Shown: positions 46,671 through 59,900 of the stretch, piece by piece
How the letters are laid out: each line of letters starts with the position of its first letter
How positions within the stretch are numbered: position 1 is the stretch's first letter
Source: Rostrohypoxylon terebratum
Lineage: Eukaryota; Ascomycota; Sordariomycetes; Xylariales; Hypoxylaceae
Assembly (NCBI GenBank): GCA_022497145.1
Contig: MU385923.1
Coordinates: forward strand, 1-64,000
Direction of reading: 5' to 3'
Length of the DNA stretch: 64,000 nucleotides
Made by a program: the position numbers and the translations under genes
Notes under the pieces: model-generated
What the model saw: only the letters and a program-made list of their open reading frames with translations
Told to the model about the DNA's origin: nothing
The model's database searches: none

Positions 46671-47722
46671 ATGTCTGGACCCCAGAACGGGTCAATCCCG
46701 CCCCGTACGAACGGCGCCGGGCCTAAAGAGCTGGAATCGTTATGTTGCGAGCTGAAGACCAAAGTCGACAACTTCCTCGATACCCCGACGGACGATGAGG
46801 TACTCAACTCTGTAAAGAGCCAGATAATAATAGCAAGGGGCGTTATAGACGAGGCATTGCGGCGATATAGGTGCGGCGGTATATTCTTTTCACAGCTACA
46901 CGACAACTTCACCAAGCAAACTCATTATTGACTGTATATACTACAGACCTGAAGAACTGTCGCTTTCCTACAACGGCGGGAAAGACTGTCTTGTCCTACT
47001 AATCCTAATCCTCGCCTCCCTCCCCTCCTCCGTCTCTCTGCAGCCCTCCCAAACCTCCCCGACACAACCGATCCAACCGACGACCCCCTCCACGCTGACA
47101 ACGCCGCCGCCGCCCTTCCCGCGCAGCCTGCAGGCGCTGTACATCCGCCCCGACCAACCCTTCGCCGAGGTCGACGAGTTCGTCTCCGCGACGACGGCGA
47201 CGTACCACCTCGACCTGACGACGTCGAACCAGGCGATGAAGCCGGCGCTGACGGCGTACCTGCGCGAGCGCCCCGAGGTCAAGGCCGTGTTCGTGGGCAC
47301 CCGGCGCACCGACCCGCACGGCGCCGCGCTGACCTTCTTCGACGAGACCGACGCCGACTGGCCGCGCTTCATGCGCATACATCCCGTGATCGACTGGCAC
47401 TACCGGGAGGTGTGGGGGGTGAGTGAATTCTTGCTATACACGTATCCATGAAATGAATATTTTCGTCATTTTCCCACTTAAGTTCTAGGTGGAATAGCGG
47501 AAATAGATGATGGTGATGGCTGACGATGAATAGTTCATACGCGCATTGGGCATCCCCTATTGCTCTCTCTACGACAAGGGATACACGTCGCTAGGCGGCA
47601 TCCACGACACGCATCCGAACCCCGCGCTAAAGGGCAACGGGAGTAAAGCGGACGGGGAACAATTTAGGCCCGCTTACGAACTGATGGAAGATAAGGAGGA
47701 GCGACTGGGCAGGGATCGATGA
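46671..47722 (+). CDS. FAD1: FAD synthetase (FMN adenylyltransferase)
   Basis: Makes FAD from FMN and ATP in the cytosol, using a PAPS-reductase-like fold. Model: 46671-46870, 46947-47418, 47534-47722, giving 286 aa, closed in frame. The N-terminal helix region is followed across junction 1 by LSLSYNGGKDCLVLLILIL, the PP-loop motif. A long Pro/Thr/Gln-rich insert (about residues 90-120: PSQTSPTQPIQ, TPPPPFPRS) precedes ALYIRPDQPFAEVDEFV. Substrate-site motifs are FVGTRRTDPHGAAL, RIHPVIDWHYREVWGF and GIPYCSLYDKGYTSLGGIHD, all characteristic of Fad1. The end EERLGRDR matches usual family tails. The second exon is GC-rich and strongly biased in codons compared with its neighbours. Confidence 0.9.
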
Positions 47723-48484
47723 TAGCTCACTCATTTTTTGCTGTGTTGGGTGCGATTTAGAAAGGCCGCGAAGAAGAAATAGAGAAATGGTGGGCGTGAC
47801 GGTAAGCATTTAGCGGGCTACAGGGCATCATGTTGGAACTCTACCAACTCCTTACATCGCGGAGCATGAGCTGATATGCTCGGATCTCAACTTACATCAT
47901 TAAGGCTTAGATAGAGGTTTAGTAACCTAGAAATCTTTTCCTTGCCTCTGAGGCTATCTCGAATAGACATCATCAAATAAGCGAACATGATTTTTTTCAA
48001 CTAGGTACGTGTAGACTGAATAAGCACGAAGATAAGGGACGCGAATCATGGCTAGGTGAAGAAGCAATTGTGTGCAATTCAGCTCTATATTAGGTAAGGC
48101 TGGACCCTCAAATATTGGTATCATCCTCCTGCCCGTCGATCAGTCAAGCATGCGGACGCCTCCAATCCGCGGACACCAAAACCTTGAACCGTTTCAAATC
48201 AAAAGTGCCCAGCTCGCCTCACTGAATTTCGGCCAGCTACTAGCTACTACCACCGCCATTACTTCTGCTACTGTAGCCCGTGTTGGGACGCAGCCAGGTA
48301 ATTCGATCGTGTGCTCGTCTGGTTATCTGCATCGTTTTGCTTTGCTATGCTTATGCTATGCCGTCTTGCCATCCCCGATAATGTCACTCCTCAATGCATA
48401 TGGTGCCCCCGCCAAACCCCAAGTCTACTTGGGAGGTTGTCTATGTCGTCTGCATGCTATCATTATTCCATCTGCTTGTTTATC
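47723..48484. other. Intergenic between convergent FAD synthetase and SUN genes
   Basis: 3' regions of both genes. Nothing else supported. The short frames at 48072-48488 have no domain. Confidence 0.5.
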
Positions 48485-51400
48485 CTAAGGCTCGACCTCC
48501 ACGACCTCACCGTACAACCTCAGGCGGTAGAAGCACGTGTGATCGGCACCGTAGTTGCTAATTGTCCTAACGACGACGCTAGGCGTGTACGCATTCATCC
48601 GGATGAGCTCGTCGCTGAACTTGAATATCTGGATGCCGTCGCCAGTGTTCACATCTTGGTACACGAAATGTCCGATTTTGACGTACGCCTCGTTCAGCGT
48701 TTTCTCTGGCTCTGTGGTCGGGAAATTGGTTTTCGAGAAGGCGAGCACCTCTTCGCGTAGCGTTATCTCGTCGATGTTGGCCCATACCTCGATGTCTCTA
48801 GGCCTAGCGCCCGGGTCCAGTGTCGAGCCTGGCAGGATGTGCTCTACGACGAGGTTCTGCGGGATGATGTTCCGGCTCATCATCACGTGAACAGAAACGG
48901 TCTCTTCCCTAAGCCCTCGAGATTTAGGTCCGGCGCAGAAGCACTCGCCTTCTTCGAACCATGGCGCTATGGCTTGCCTAACAGGTTGGGTTGTCCAGCC
49001 GTCGCGCTTGCGCCACTCCTTGGATTTTGTTTTGTAGTAATCCCGAGGTATCTGCCAGGGCTTTGAGCTGTAGGTAGGGTCGATGAGAGCGCCTGACCCA
49101 TGGCCGAAGAAATTGACTTGGTTAGCGAATAAGTCTTGCGCATGACCACGTATTTGACCCTCGGCTATAGCGCCCATTTTGATGTCCTTAATAGCCTTCG
49201 CGATCGCAGCGTCGCATATTTGTTGAATTTCCGCCTTTGGTAGGCCGGGAGAGGCAGGTGCTGCGTCTTTGAGCTTAGTGATTTCTTGTTGAAGTTGCTC
49301 GATTCGATCATTTGCATTTTTGAGGGCGCTGTTAACCTGCTGCGAACGAGAATTTATTTCTTTGGTGAACAATTCCAAGAACTCTACTTTGGTGAGGGCA
49401 ATACCAGATATTGCCTTCTTCAATGCATCATTGTTGTTACTTATCCACTTGTCCCAGCATTCTACGCATTGCTTCGAGTGCGATGCGTATTGGACTAAAC
49501 CTGTATTTACACCAGTGGCGTTTGCAGGTTTCAGTAACCCGCTTGTCCTCAGCCGGTTTTCAATAGCACGCCAATGAGCATCCGAGATAGTCGCTCCATC
49601 CTTCGCAGCTTGGTTTAGCGTTAGAATGATGTCATCCTCCTGCATCAATCGTCTTAAGGCGTGCCAGAAATCTTGGGATATTTTGGGTTTCCCAAGCTTG
49701 TCTTTACTGACGAAGACTGTTTCCGGAAGTCTTGGGCTGAGATCTTCAACGATATTTTCGATTGGCATGCTTGTGACGACGTGTGCGCCAGTCCGATCAG
49801 ACGTCGATGTAGAATCCCAGAATGTTCCTAGCGGGCTTTTGACCCTTGATGGAACTGATGGAACCGATGGAATGTGTCGAAGGATGCCGTCTCTGATTGT
49901 GCCCCATTGGACCCATTCAGGCCTATCTAGTGTGCCACCTCTTACCGGTGCGGGATCGTGGTTGATAAATGCTAAGCCTACCCAAACGCCGGTTAGGATA
50001 GTGACAAAGAAGAAGATCGTGTCCCACTTGTCAGCAATCCGCCTAGTCCATGAAGGGCGCTTTCGACGAGAAGGACGATTCGGTGCCGGCCCGTAAGTGC
50101 CGGGCGGAATTGGTTGCCTTGGGATGCGTCTCATAGGGCGGCCAGTGGCTGGTAGATCCGACGTATATTCTTCTGTACTATCATCTCCTGTGTTGTAATC
50201 TGCGCTCTCCCCTTGCTCTTGGAACGTAGGGGCTTGACTCTGGGGGATGAAAGAATTGGGCGTCAATAGTTCTGTGTTGTTAACTGGCCCGATCTCTTCG
50301 ACGAGGGGTTGAGGCTGGTTGGTGAACGTTGCTGAGTTTGATCCTAGACCGAATTGGTTGGCCGCTTTATTGAATTCATCGGGAGCGCTCGTTTCCATGG
50401 CCGGGTTGCCCATATCAACTGACTCCCGTGCTGGCGGTAACAGCATGCTTAGCCTGAGGTTTTCTATTGATTTCCGCACTTCTGGAGATAGTTCTTGGGG
50501 TGTCGATTTCCCAGATGAATCGATATTTACGTTGCTAATCTTATCATAATAATAATCTTTATTTGGATTTGGATTAGCTTTCTCCATGTTAGGACTCTGG
50601 TTTGAGCCTTGAACCGAATTTGTGGTTATCGGCCCAGGCGAAAGTTGCTGTAATAAATGTTGTGGGAATGTCTGTTGATATGTTGGTGGCTCATACGTAG
50701 GTTGTTCGTAGGGTTGTTCATAGGTCGGGTTTTCATGTACAGGTCGTTCGTTAGAAGCTTCCTCAGATGTGGGTTGTTCATATGTGGGTTTGGGTTGCTC
50801 GTAGGTTCGCTGTTCAGTGGAGGCTTGCAACAAATTGGGTTCCTGATATACACTAGGGTCCCAGTCTAGCCTTCGCTGAGCCGGGTCGGATGTAGGTGAT
50901 ATAGGTGCTGCAGGTGCTTCAGGCGGCGCAGGGGGTGCGGGGGGTACAGGCTGCACAGGTGCTGATGTTTCCTGTGGTCGAGATGTATCCTGAGGCTTGG
51001 ATGTGCTTGGACGTCGAGGTGTATAAACACTGGCGTCGCCGTATAAAGTACTTTCACCATTGAAGCTCTTCGCAGAACTAGGGCGCTGCGAAGCGTTGTC
51101 ATCAACATACCCAGACCCGGTTGGTAACCCAAAGAACGGGGTCGGATTTGTAAGTGGCACTACAGGCTGTCGATCGTGTATGAGAGAACCTGGATCCACA
51201 GATCTGTAGCGTGTAGTATGATGAGGCGGCGCTCCTGTGGTGTTTGGATTGGGAAGGAACTTTCGCCCGCTGTGCGTCGGAATATAGGGCTCCCGTGGTC
51301 CGGCTTGCTGAGAGGGTTCGTTTCCCATTGCCTGATAATCCTCGCCAGCTCTATCATCCTTTCCAGCTTCTTCTACAGTCTCCTCAGCAACCCTTTGGAG

Positions 51401-51694
51401 ATCATTCTCCATATTGAGACGACCACCATCCCTACTCCTCATTCGCCTCGTGAACCGTCTGTCCTCATCATCTTCATTGACAATGTTAGAACCGAGTTTT
51501 TTACCCCGCCTCCTTACATTCTCCAGATTTGCATGGGTGTTGACGCCATAAGACCCGTCATGCATAGGATATAGACTGGGTAAATCTACTGTTGGCGGTT
51601 CAGAGTAGGTTGATTGCCGTGAATCAGGAGCGGTGCTTCCTGCACTTGTTCCAGCATTTGCACGGCTCCTCGCCCGAGTATTGCGAGATGACAT
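48485..51694 (-). CDS. SUN-domain nuclear envelope protein
   Basis: Inner-nuclear-membrane SUN (Sad1/UNC-84) protein, the nuclear half of the LINC bridge to the cytoskeleton. Single exon, 1069 aa from ATG 51694. The N-terminal 540 aa are disordered, Pro/Gln/Ser-rich and nucleoplasmic. Within them at about residues 290-350 is a degenerate tandem repeat around TYEQP (YEQPKPTYEQP, PTYEQPYEQPTYEPPTYQQ). A basic stretch (NRPSRRKRPSWTRRIADKW) leads into one membrane helix (IFFFVTILTGVWVGLAFIN, about residue 560). A luminal coiled coil (SALKNANDRIEQLQQEITKL) precedes the C-terminal SUN domain from about residue 870: FFGHGSGALIDPTYSSKPW, VEHILPGSTLDPGARPRDIE and CFYRLRLYGEVVEVEP. The domain order matches fungal Sad1-like proteins. 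It is divergent from the epimerase gene across 2.3 kb. Confidence 0.9.
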   Translation of the reverse strand: MSSRNTRARSRANAGTSAGSTAPDSRQSTYSEPPTVDLPSLYPMHDGSYGVNTHANLENVRRRGKKLGSNIVNEDDEDRRFTRRMRSRDGGRLNMENDLQRVAEETVEEAGKDDRAGEDYQAMGNEPSQQAGPREPYIPTHSGRKFLPNPNTTGAPPHHTTRYRSVDPGSLIHDRQPVVPLTNPTPFFGLPTGSGYVDDNASQRPSSAKSFNGESTLYGDASVYTPRRPSTSKPQDTSRPQETSAPVQPVPPAPPAPPEAPAAPISPTSDPAQRRLDWDPSVYQEPNLLQASTEQRTYEQPKPTYEQPTSEEASNERPVHENPTYEQPYEQPTYEPPTYQQTFPQHLLQQLSPGPITTNSVQGSNQSPNMEKANPNPNKDYYYDKISNVNIDSSGKSTPQELSPEVRKSIENLRLSMLLPPARESVDMGNPAMETSAPDEFNKAANQFGLGSNSATFTNQPQPLVEEIGPVNNTELLTPNSFIPQSQAPTFQEQGESADYNTGDDSTEEYTSDLPATGRPMRRIPRQPIPPGTYGPAPNRPSRRKRPSWTRRIADKWDTIFFFVTILTGVWVGLAFINHDPAPVRGGTLDRPEWVQWGTIRDGILRHIPSVPSVPSRVKSPLGTFWDSTSTSDRTGAHVVTSMPIENIVEDLSPRLPETVFVSKDKLGKPKISQDFWHALRRLMQEDDIILTLNQAAKDGATISDAHWRAIENRLRTSGLLKPANATGVNTGLVQYASHSKQCVECWDKWISNNNDALKKAISGIALTKVEFLELFTKEINSRSQQVNSALKNANDRIEQLQQEITKLKDAAPASPGLPKAEIQQICDAAIAKAIKDIKMGAIAEGQIRGHAQDLFANQVNFFGHGSGALIDPTYSSKPWQIPRDYYKTKSKEWRKRDGWTTQPVRQAIAPWFEEGECFCAGPKSRGLREETVSVHVMMSRNIIPQNLVVEHILPGSTLDPGARPRDIEVWANIDEITLREEVLAFSKTNFPTTEPEKTLNEAYVKIGHFVYQDVNTGDGIQIFKFSDELIRMNAYTPSVVVRTISNYGADHTCFYRLRLYGEVVEVEP

Positions 51695-53956
51695 GGCGAT
51701 TGTCTGCTTCAGATTATTCCATTAATCGTATGTGATGAACGAACTAGGCGCTGTATTAGTGCTAGAGAACAAGGAGACTTCTTTGTCAAGAAATTTGTGC
51801 GATAATGTAAGGAATAAGACAGGTAAATTAGGAGATGTGTATGTATTTAGTGAGTTTATGTGTTGAATTTCAAAGTGCCTAGGATTAAGGTGATAAGTGG
51901 CGAGATGAGTGTACCGTAGTTGTATACAGCCACGGTAGGTACTTATACAATATTGAACGCTGAACGTGATTCAGTGAAATGGCAAAATGATGAAATTATG
52001 AAATACGCTACCGAAGCCTTACCCGTGATCACTCCTACCACAAGAACTTCAACTGCAGGTAAGGCGATGATGCCTTGTAGACCGGCGATTCACGACAAGT
52101 AATCGGAAGGTATATTGATTGTTGGTTGGCGAGGAATATTTTCGGATGATGAGAATGTATAATAAAAGGAATGGCAATTATGATGGAAGTAGATGTAGTA
52201 GAATGGTTTTGTTTAATCCTAGCCAACCTACCTAAAAGTCGAAGAGCTAAAGGCGTTTCCCGAGTCTGTGATTCTGAAAGCGTCTAAGTGAAAAAATGGA
52301 AAAAACGGCGTTATGCTTTGTTAAAAAGTACCGCTGTGCATATGCGGAACAGTGACCGGGTGCAGCAACAGAGGTGGGCGTTGTCTAGGATGTATAAAGA
52401 TGCTAGCCGGAGTTGTCGAGCTGAGATGCACCTCGACGAGAAGATTCCGAAGACGGGTTAAGACATGGGATGAACAATGACATTTGTCTTGCCCTTGAGC
52501 ACGTTGAAAACTGTCAAAGAAATAGCTGGAATGAGGTTATGGACATTAAAGGTACTAGCAACATAGTTCATAACTAGTCGTCCCGGACATGAAGAATGAG
52601 AGAATGAGTACATCCGGTCGCGTCGCGTGGGCTGTAGTATGTATCAATTAAGAAGATGAAGAGGTGAATCTGGATTCTGGGTATTAGGTAAATTAGGTAC
52701 CTTGTATTTCGGGTCTAGTACATACTAGGTAGTAGCTACTAGCGACCAGTTGGCACATTCACCCGCCACAAATCGAATTGATTAAGCCACATTTCTTGGC
52801 AACCAAACCCTTGGAGAATTTAAGTACGTACCTGCATCCTTTAGGTTACCGACTGAACCTTGAACATCGATTGAACGGATCATTAAATTCATCATCATCT
52901 ATTAATGCACGCCATCCGGATGGACCAGCCCTATTAAACAGCTGAAGAATACATTTGTTTTAATTCTTTTACCTGTTCTTTTATCCATGTAAATAATCCC
53001 AATGTTTAGTGTATATATACGACCATATGAAGCATGCCTACCTAATAGTATTTGTCACAGTTATTTCGTACTTTGTAGATATTCAAAAAGACCCAGCAAG
53101 ATCCGGCAGTTAGACACCGTGTATGGCAATCAATCTACGCAGTAGTTCACATGAAGAGTGTTCACATCCACCACAACTAAGGCATGTACCAGGAACACAT
53201 ACAGACACACACATCAAGTATCCATATGCACAGTAATTGATGACCATACCTTCTACACTGCTTATACTTGCCTTAACTAAGAAACCATAGACGGAAATGT
53301 TTATTTTCAGATATCACCTCCAGACATCCTATCACTCATCTTCCCACTATCCAACACTTTAATGACATATCAAATCCTCTTGAAAGATGACAAGTACCTA
53401 GGACCTACCTAATTGGTACTCACGACGTTGATCTGACCCGTTTGTTTGGTAACTGTTGGCGGATAATCGAACAAACGGCAATACCATGCAGTACATACTT
53501 ACCTACCTAGTACTACTACTACGAGGTAGTAATCCTGTCTTAGCACCTTATAGGTTGGAAACCCTGTCCTTACCAGTTATATAGCGTGTGATCGCCTGCA
53601 CTAACACGGACTGTGACACTGTGCAACACCAAGACCCCGCCACTGCCTCATCATGTACATATAGTTGTCGCTGGCACCTGCCTACGTACCTAGGTACAGT
53701 ATCAAATTATCCAGCTCACTGTCATGATGCTTGTCAGAGTGAGGGGAGGGGCAACCTTGCTGCTGCCTTCAACCTTGCAACCCCTCCAATTCAAGGTTTC
53801 GTCCAATTTTAAAATGGAGATCGCTGTTGACCGCCGCACTCTCAAAAGTCGCGACTTCGCCCACGGCCATCGCACAACATCTTCCCTCCTTATTAGACAA
53901 CGATTCTTCTCCTTTACTCCCTGAACCACCTCAATTGCTTTTATTCAATACTCAAG
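51695..53956. other. 2.3-kb intergenic region, SUN and GAL10 promoters
   Basis: No supported gene. Contains several CTACCTAGTACTACTACTACGAGG and CCTACGTACCTAGGTAC motifs (about 53503-53525 and 53680-53698) and AGGTACCTTG / ACTAGGTAGTAGCTAC near 52695-52740. Confidence 0.5.
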
Positions 53957-55349
<1,393 letters not shown>

Positions 55350-56950
55350 TCAGCAATTGGTGAGTGCATGGTTTTCGTGAGTTGTAGGTCTCACTTTGTA
55401 AAAGAAAACACCGTTCGCCTGGCCATTGCACCGAAGAATCGCACGTTTGCTAGATAGAATAGACCTCATATCGCACTTCGGTTTCCCATCTAAAGGCGCC
55501 TGATATTTTGCATTCTGAACAAGTATAGCGCACTTGTATGTTGAAAAGAGAACTCGGAGAATATACCTGCATAGGTATCTAGGTAGGTAAGATCCATTCT
55601 GGGCTGCGGCGATAATGATGTTTATGTAAACTTCAGTGTCTGAAGTGTCTGAAGTAGATTTACAATATTAGGTCGTCACAAATCCGAGTAACCTTAGCCG
55701 CTTCGAACCTTTCCCCCTCTATCTATCACGAGCAACACAGTAAGACGCTTATTGAATGGGCTTTGACACGAAATTCCCCATTCCCGCAGCCGCCCCGGCC
55801 AGACCTAGATCCCTTCAGGTTGTCTATCTTTTAGAAGACAATCGGCTCACTCGAAAATGTAACAATCATTCGAATTCTACACAGCCACGATTTTTCATAC
55901 GCGTGTGAAGACAATCTGTTTACACATTAATAGGGCCGATCTGTTCCGTTACTCGAGCATTGTACACAGCAAACCATAGACGGTTTTTAGTGACTGCCTA
56001 AACGCCAATGCTGTCATGTCGCAGCGATCGCATCCGAATGAACGAATGGGATGTAGAGGGATGCGTGGCAGTTCACGACAGCGCGAGTTTAAATGGGAGT
56101 GCTCGTCGCAAATAAGCTTCGGACGCGCTACCCGGTTGCGCAATGTCACCGCATCGCCAAGACGGGAGAGGGGCAGTGCACAAAGAATCGATAAAAAAGA
56201 AAAGAATTGGAAACGATGGGCAAGCTTTCGATGGAGAAATGGGCGGAGAACAAGTGGATCTGAGAAATGGGGACTCCTGATAGGGTCATGTTTCACAGCC
56301 ACCTCGATTGATCCACCTTGATACCCCTGAATGTGGCTTAAGCTTCTTCCTTAGAGCTCCGATTGCCCTGAGCTGTCTCAGTTGGAGTTGGGAAGCTCGA
56401 AAGCAACTTGAAACATCCCATCATCGTATCCCATACTTTGTTCTTTTTCCTCTGATTTTGCCTCTACCAGCCTACCAGCCTACCAGCCCGACTCACATTC
56501 GTTCCTTTCTCCCTCTCACATGTATATGACATGTCGTGTTGAACTAGAATCTAATGTATTTGCATCAATTGGAGTATTCGAATCCCTCATTTGTTACTCA
56601 GGTCCCAGGTAATCCATATTGTTACATATCGCAGCACCAAATACCCCCAATACCGACACATTCTCACAATCCCTAGCATTATCGGACAAAATCGAAATTT
56701 CTAGGTTACAAGGTTATGAGACGAATTTGGTGCTTGCGGGGTTAGAGTTGGCTTAGTGAATAAGCTCGCTCATACTTTTAACTTGGCTTGATTGATATTC
56801 TCAGGCATCATAATATTGTACATCGTTGATGTTGTAAGCAAAGTTACTCACTAGCCTACCTAGGTCCTATACAGAGTATTACACGCCTATTCATTCGGAT
56901 TTGGGTCCATCTCCACAGCAGGAGAGAAGGCCCCATCATTCCAATGTCAC
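55350..56950. other. 1.6-kb intergenic region
   Basis: Between GAL10 and the large repeat protein. Contains GTATCTAGGTAGGTAAG near 55574, a tandem CTACCAGC x3 at 56464-56487 and CTACCTAGGTCCTAT near 56856. The frame of the downstream gene is open back to about 56864, with a possible acceptor (CCACAG) at 56913-56918, so a small upstream exon may lie here. Confidence 0.5.
56464..56487 (+). repeat. Tandem repeat (CTACCAGC)x3
   Basis: Three perfect 8-bp copies in a pyrimidine-rich stretch. Confidence 0.9.
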
Positions 56951-59900
56951 ATGCCCGGACTCATTGACAATATGGAGCGCTCTCCTATCCTGGATGATAA
57001 TAGGCAAACCCGACTGCAGCTGCTGGGCGAAGAATGGGGTATAACATTTCGGCCTCCACCATCACCTTCGCCAAGGCCTGATCATCCACGATCTTATCGA
57101 ACAGACAACGATGACTTTCTCGCAGACGAACTTCTCAAGAGACAACGTACAAATGAATCTCAGAATGAAAAATCCAAAGGTGGCCTCTCTCGCGCCTTCA
57201 CAACTAAGAAGAAGGCCTGGGAATATAAGGAAATCTATAACGCCCTCATAGCTCATATCGCCAACTTAGGGTCGCCCGGCGTTGCCGAATGTTTGATATT
57301 GAGATTAAATCTAGCTGGTGGAAATCTCAACCTGGCGCAAAAGAGTCGGACTAGCTTGCTGAGCAGAAGGAAGAGTCTCGACCTAGCCGAACGCAGCCAG
57401 GTGCTTCAAATCGCTGTAAAGAATGGCCATTACGAGATGGTTGAAGTTCTCTTGCCGTACGCCGATGCATTGAGCTTAGATACCGCGCTGCCCGCTGCCA
57501 TCCGAAACGGAAACATAGGAATTGCTTCACTACTCATTCAGTATGGCGCTAGTGCAAATCAGACAGCGGATGGCCAAGACGCATTTCGACAAGCCTGTGT
57601 CATGGGTGGGCAGCCTGAGTTGGTTGCGCTTGTCCTAGGCTCTGAAGGTCGACCGTCTGCGTCGTGGTTATCGCAATCCATGGTTGAGGCAGCGAAGGCT
57701 GGATGTCTTGGCACAGTGATGCATCTTAGCCAGTCGATGGCGGATGGTAATCATGATGGTGCTGCAGCCTTGAAAGCTGCTGTCTCTTTGGGACGGAGAG
57801 ATATCGCCCTCGCCATTGTTCTCGGTAATAAGAGACCAGCACAGCCTGGACTCAACGAAGCTTTCGACCAACTCATGACTCACCAAAACATCAATCCAAA
57901 TGAGAAGATGGCAATGGCAGAAATTCTGTTGTGCGCTGGTGCCGACGGTGATTCGATTGCGAAAGCATTGATACACGCGTGCGCCACTTATTTTCTCGAA
58001 ATGGTGCACCTCTTAATCTCTTACGGAGCTTCTGTCGAATATCAAGATGCGATCGCGGTGCGAAGAGCCGTGTCCAAGGGAAATATTGATTTGGTGGAGG
58101 TAATGTTAAGTGGGAAATCTAAATTCAGTCCCCATTACGCATCAGAATGTGTAGAACTGTTGCCAAAGAAAATGAGGTTCGAGGAAAGACACATGTTCCT
58201 CAATCTCCTACTTCATAAAGGTGCAGTCGGCGCACCGCTAGACGAAGCATTAGTCGATGCGGTAGAAGCAGGTGATTTCGAATCAGCAAAATTACTTCTT
58301 ACTCCATTGTTTCCTGGCGGGAAAATTGTTGGAAACAAGGACATTCGAAAGGGTCCTCGAAGTATGGTTTTCGAACGACACGAGACTGCGTCAACAGATC
58401 ACAAGGGCGCTTTGGCACTGCAGATCGCCGTGAAGAGGGGAGACGTCGCCATTTCAAACTTGATTCTATCAAACAAGCCACCTAGTCCCATCGCACTAGC
58501 CCAGGTTTTCCCAAGCATACGAAATCTTCCAGCTCTCGAAAGGTATCAAATCGCAGAGATGTTCCTGAGAGCAGGTCTTACAGGACCTTGCGTGCACTCT
58601 GCTTTGGAAAATGCTATTGACGAACGACCACCTCAACGCGACGAAAAGCTAATCGCTCTTTTCCTCCGCTATAATGCCGACGTCAACTTCAATGAAGGGC
58701 ATACGATTACTGCAGCCATCTCGCAAAAAGACATACGACTACTAGAAAAGTTGCTTAAGAGCAAGCCAACGATTCAAGTCACAGCGAGAGCAGTCCTTAG
58801 AGCGATGGAGGTCGATGACACTACCATACGCTTAGAAATGATCAACATGCTGCTAGCAGCTGGCGCGGCCCAAGGTGGCCCGGAAGTGTCCACGTCAGTC
58901 GATGTGGCAGTGCAAGCGAATCCCCCAGACAAACGACTACTCAAAACTCTACTACAGCAAGGCAACGCCGACGTGAACATTAATGGAGGAATTGCCGTGG
59001 AGCACGCCGTTTTACAACCCGACCCGGAAATCATCGAAATGGTGCTCGGTTTAGGGCAGCCCAACGACGAAAGTCTGGAGCGAGGATTGAAGACCGTCGC
59101 GAAGCTTCCAACATCTTCTGTCAAAACCGAAAAATTACACTCGATATTGCGCCGAACAAAGTCAAGCGATACCGTTACCTCACTGCTTATCCAAGAAGTA
59201 CAAGCCGTGTTAAAGGTTCCTCCTCATGAGCAGAATTTCTCCTCGATCAAAGTGTTGTTAACAAACGGTGCTGATGTCAATGCCATGAATGCCGAGGCGT
59301 TATGTCGCGCAATCGCTGCAGCAAATATGCAATTGACAGAGGTCTTGTTCACTAACAAGCCAAATGCCAATTCGATGGCATTTGCGATGCCTCACGCTCT
59401 TCGCATCCGCGATTTGATGGATAGATTAACATTCACGCAGAAAATCTTAGAAAGTGGCATACCACCAATCGAAGTGAATAGGGCTCTTGTCTTCGCAGTG
59501 AACACGTATCCTGACGATTTACCCTTAATCAATACTCTTTTGGCTGTCGCTGATACGCGTGACGGTCTAGCTTTGATGGAAGCTATCAAGAGGGAAAAGC
59601 AAGATATAGTAGAATTAATCTTGCGTAAGAAGACATTCTCCGTTGAAATCCTTAATGCCGGCTTTACACACGCGACGAGGGGAAAGAACAAGAGATCAAG
59701 AAGCATGTCTTCTATCAATTTGTTAAAAGCCGGCGCGTCGGGAGATGTAGTTTCGGATGCGCTATTAGCAGCAGCAACGGATGGCGACGTGGACTTCGGT
59801 ACCATTTTAGTGCAGAACGGGGGCAGTGTAGAGCACAAGGATGGCCAAGCTATCATAGAGGCATGCAAGTCGGGAGCCGTTGAGGTTCTTGCCATGCTAT

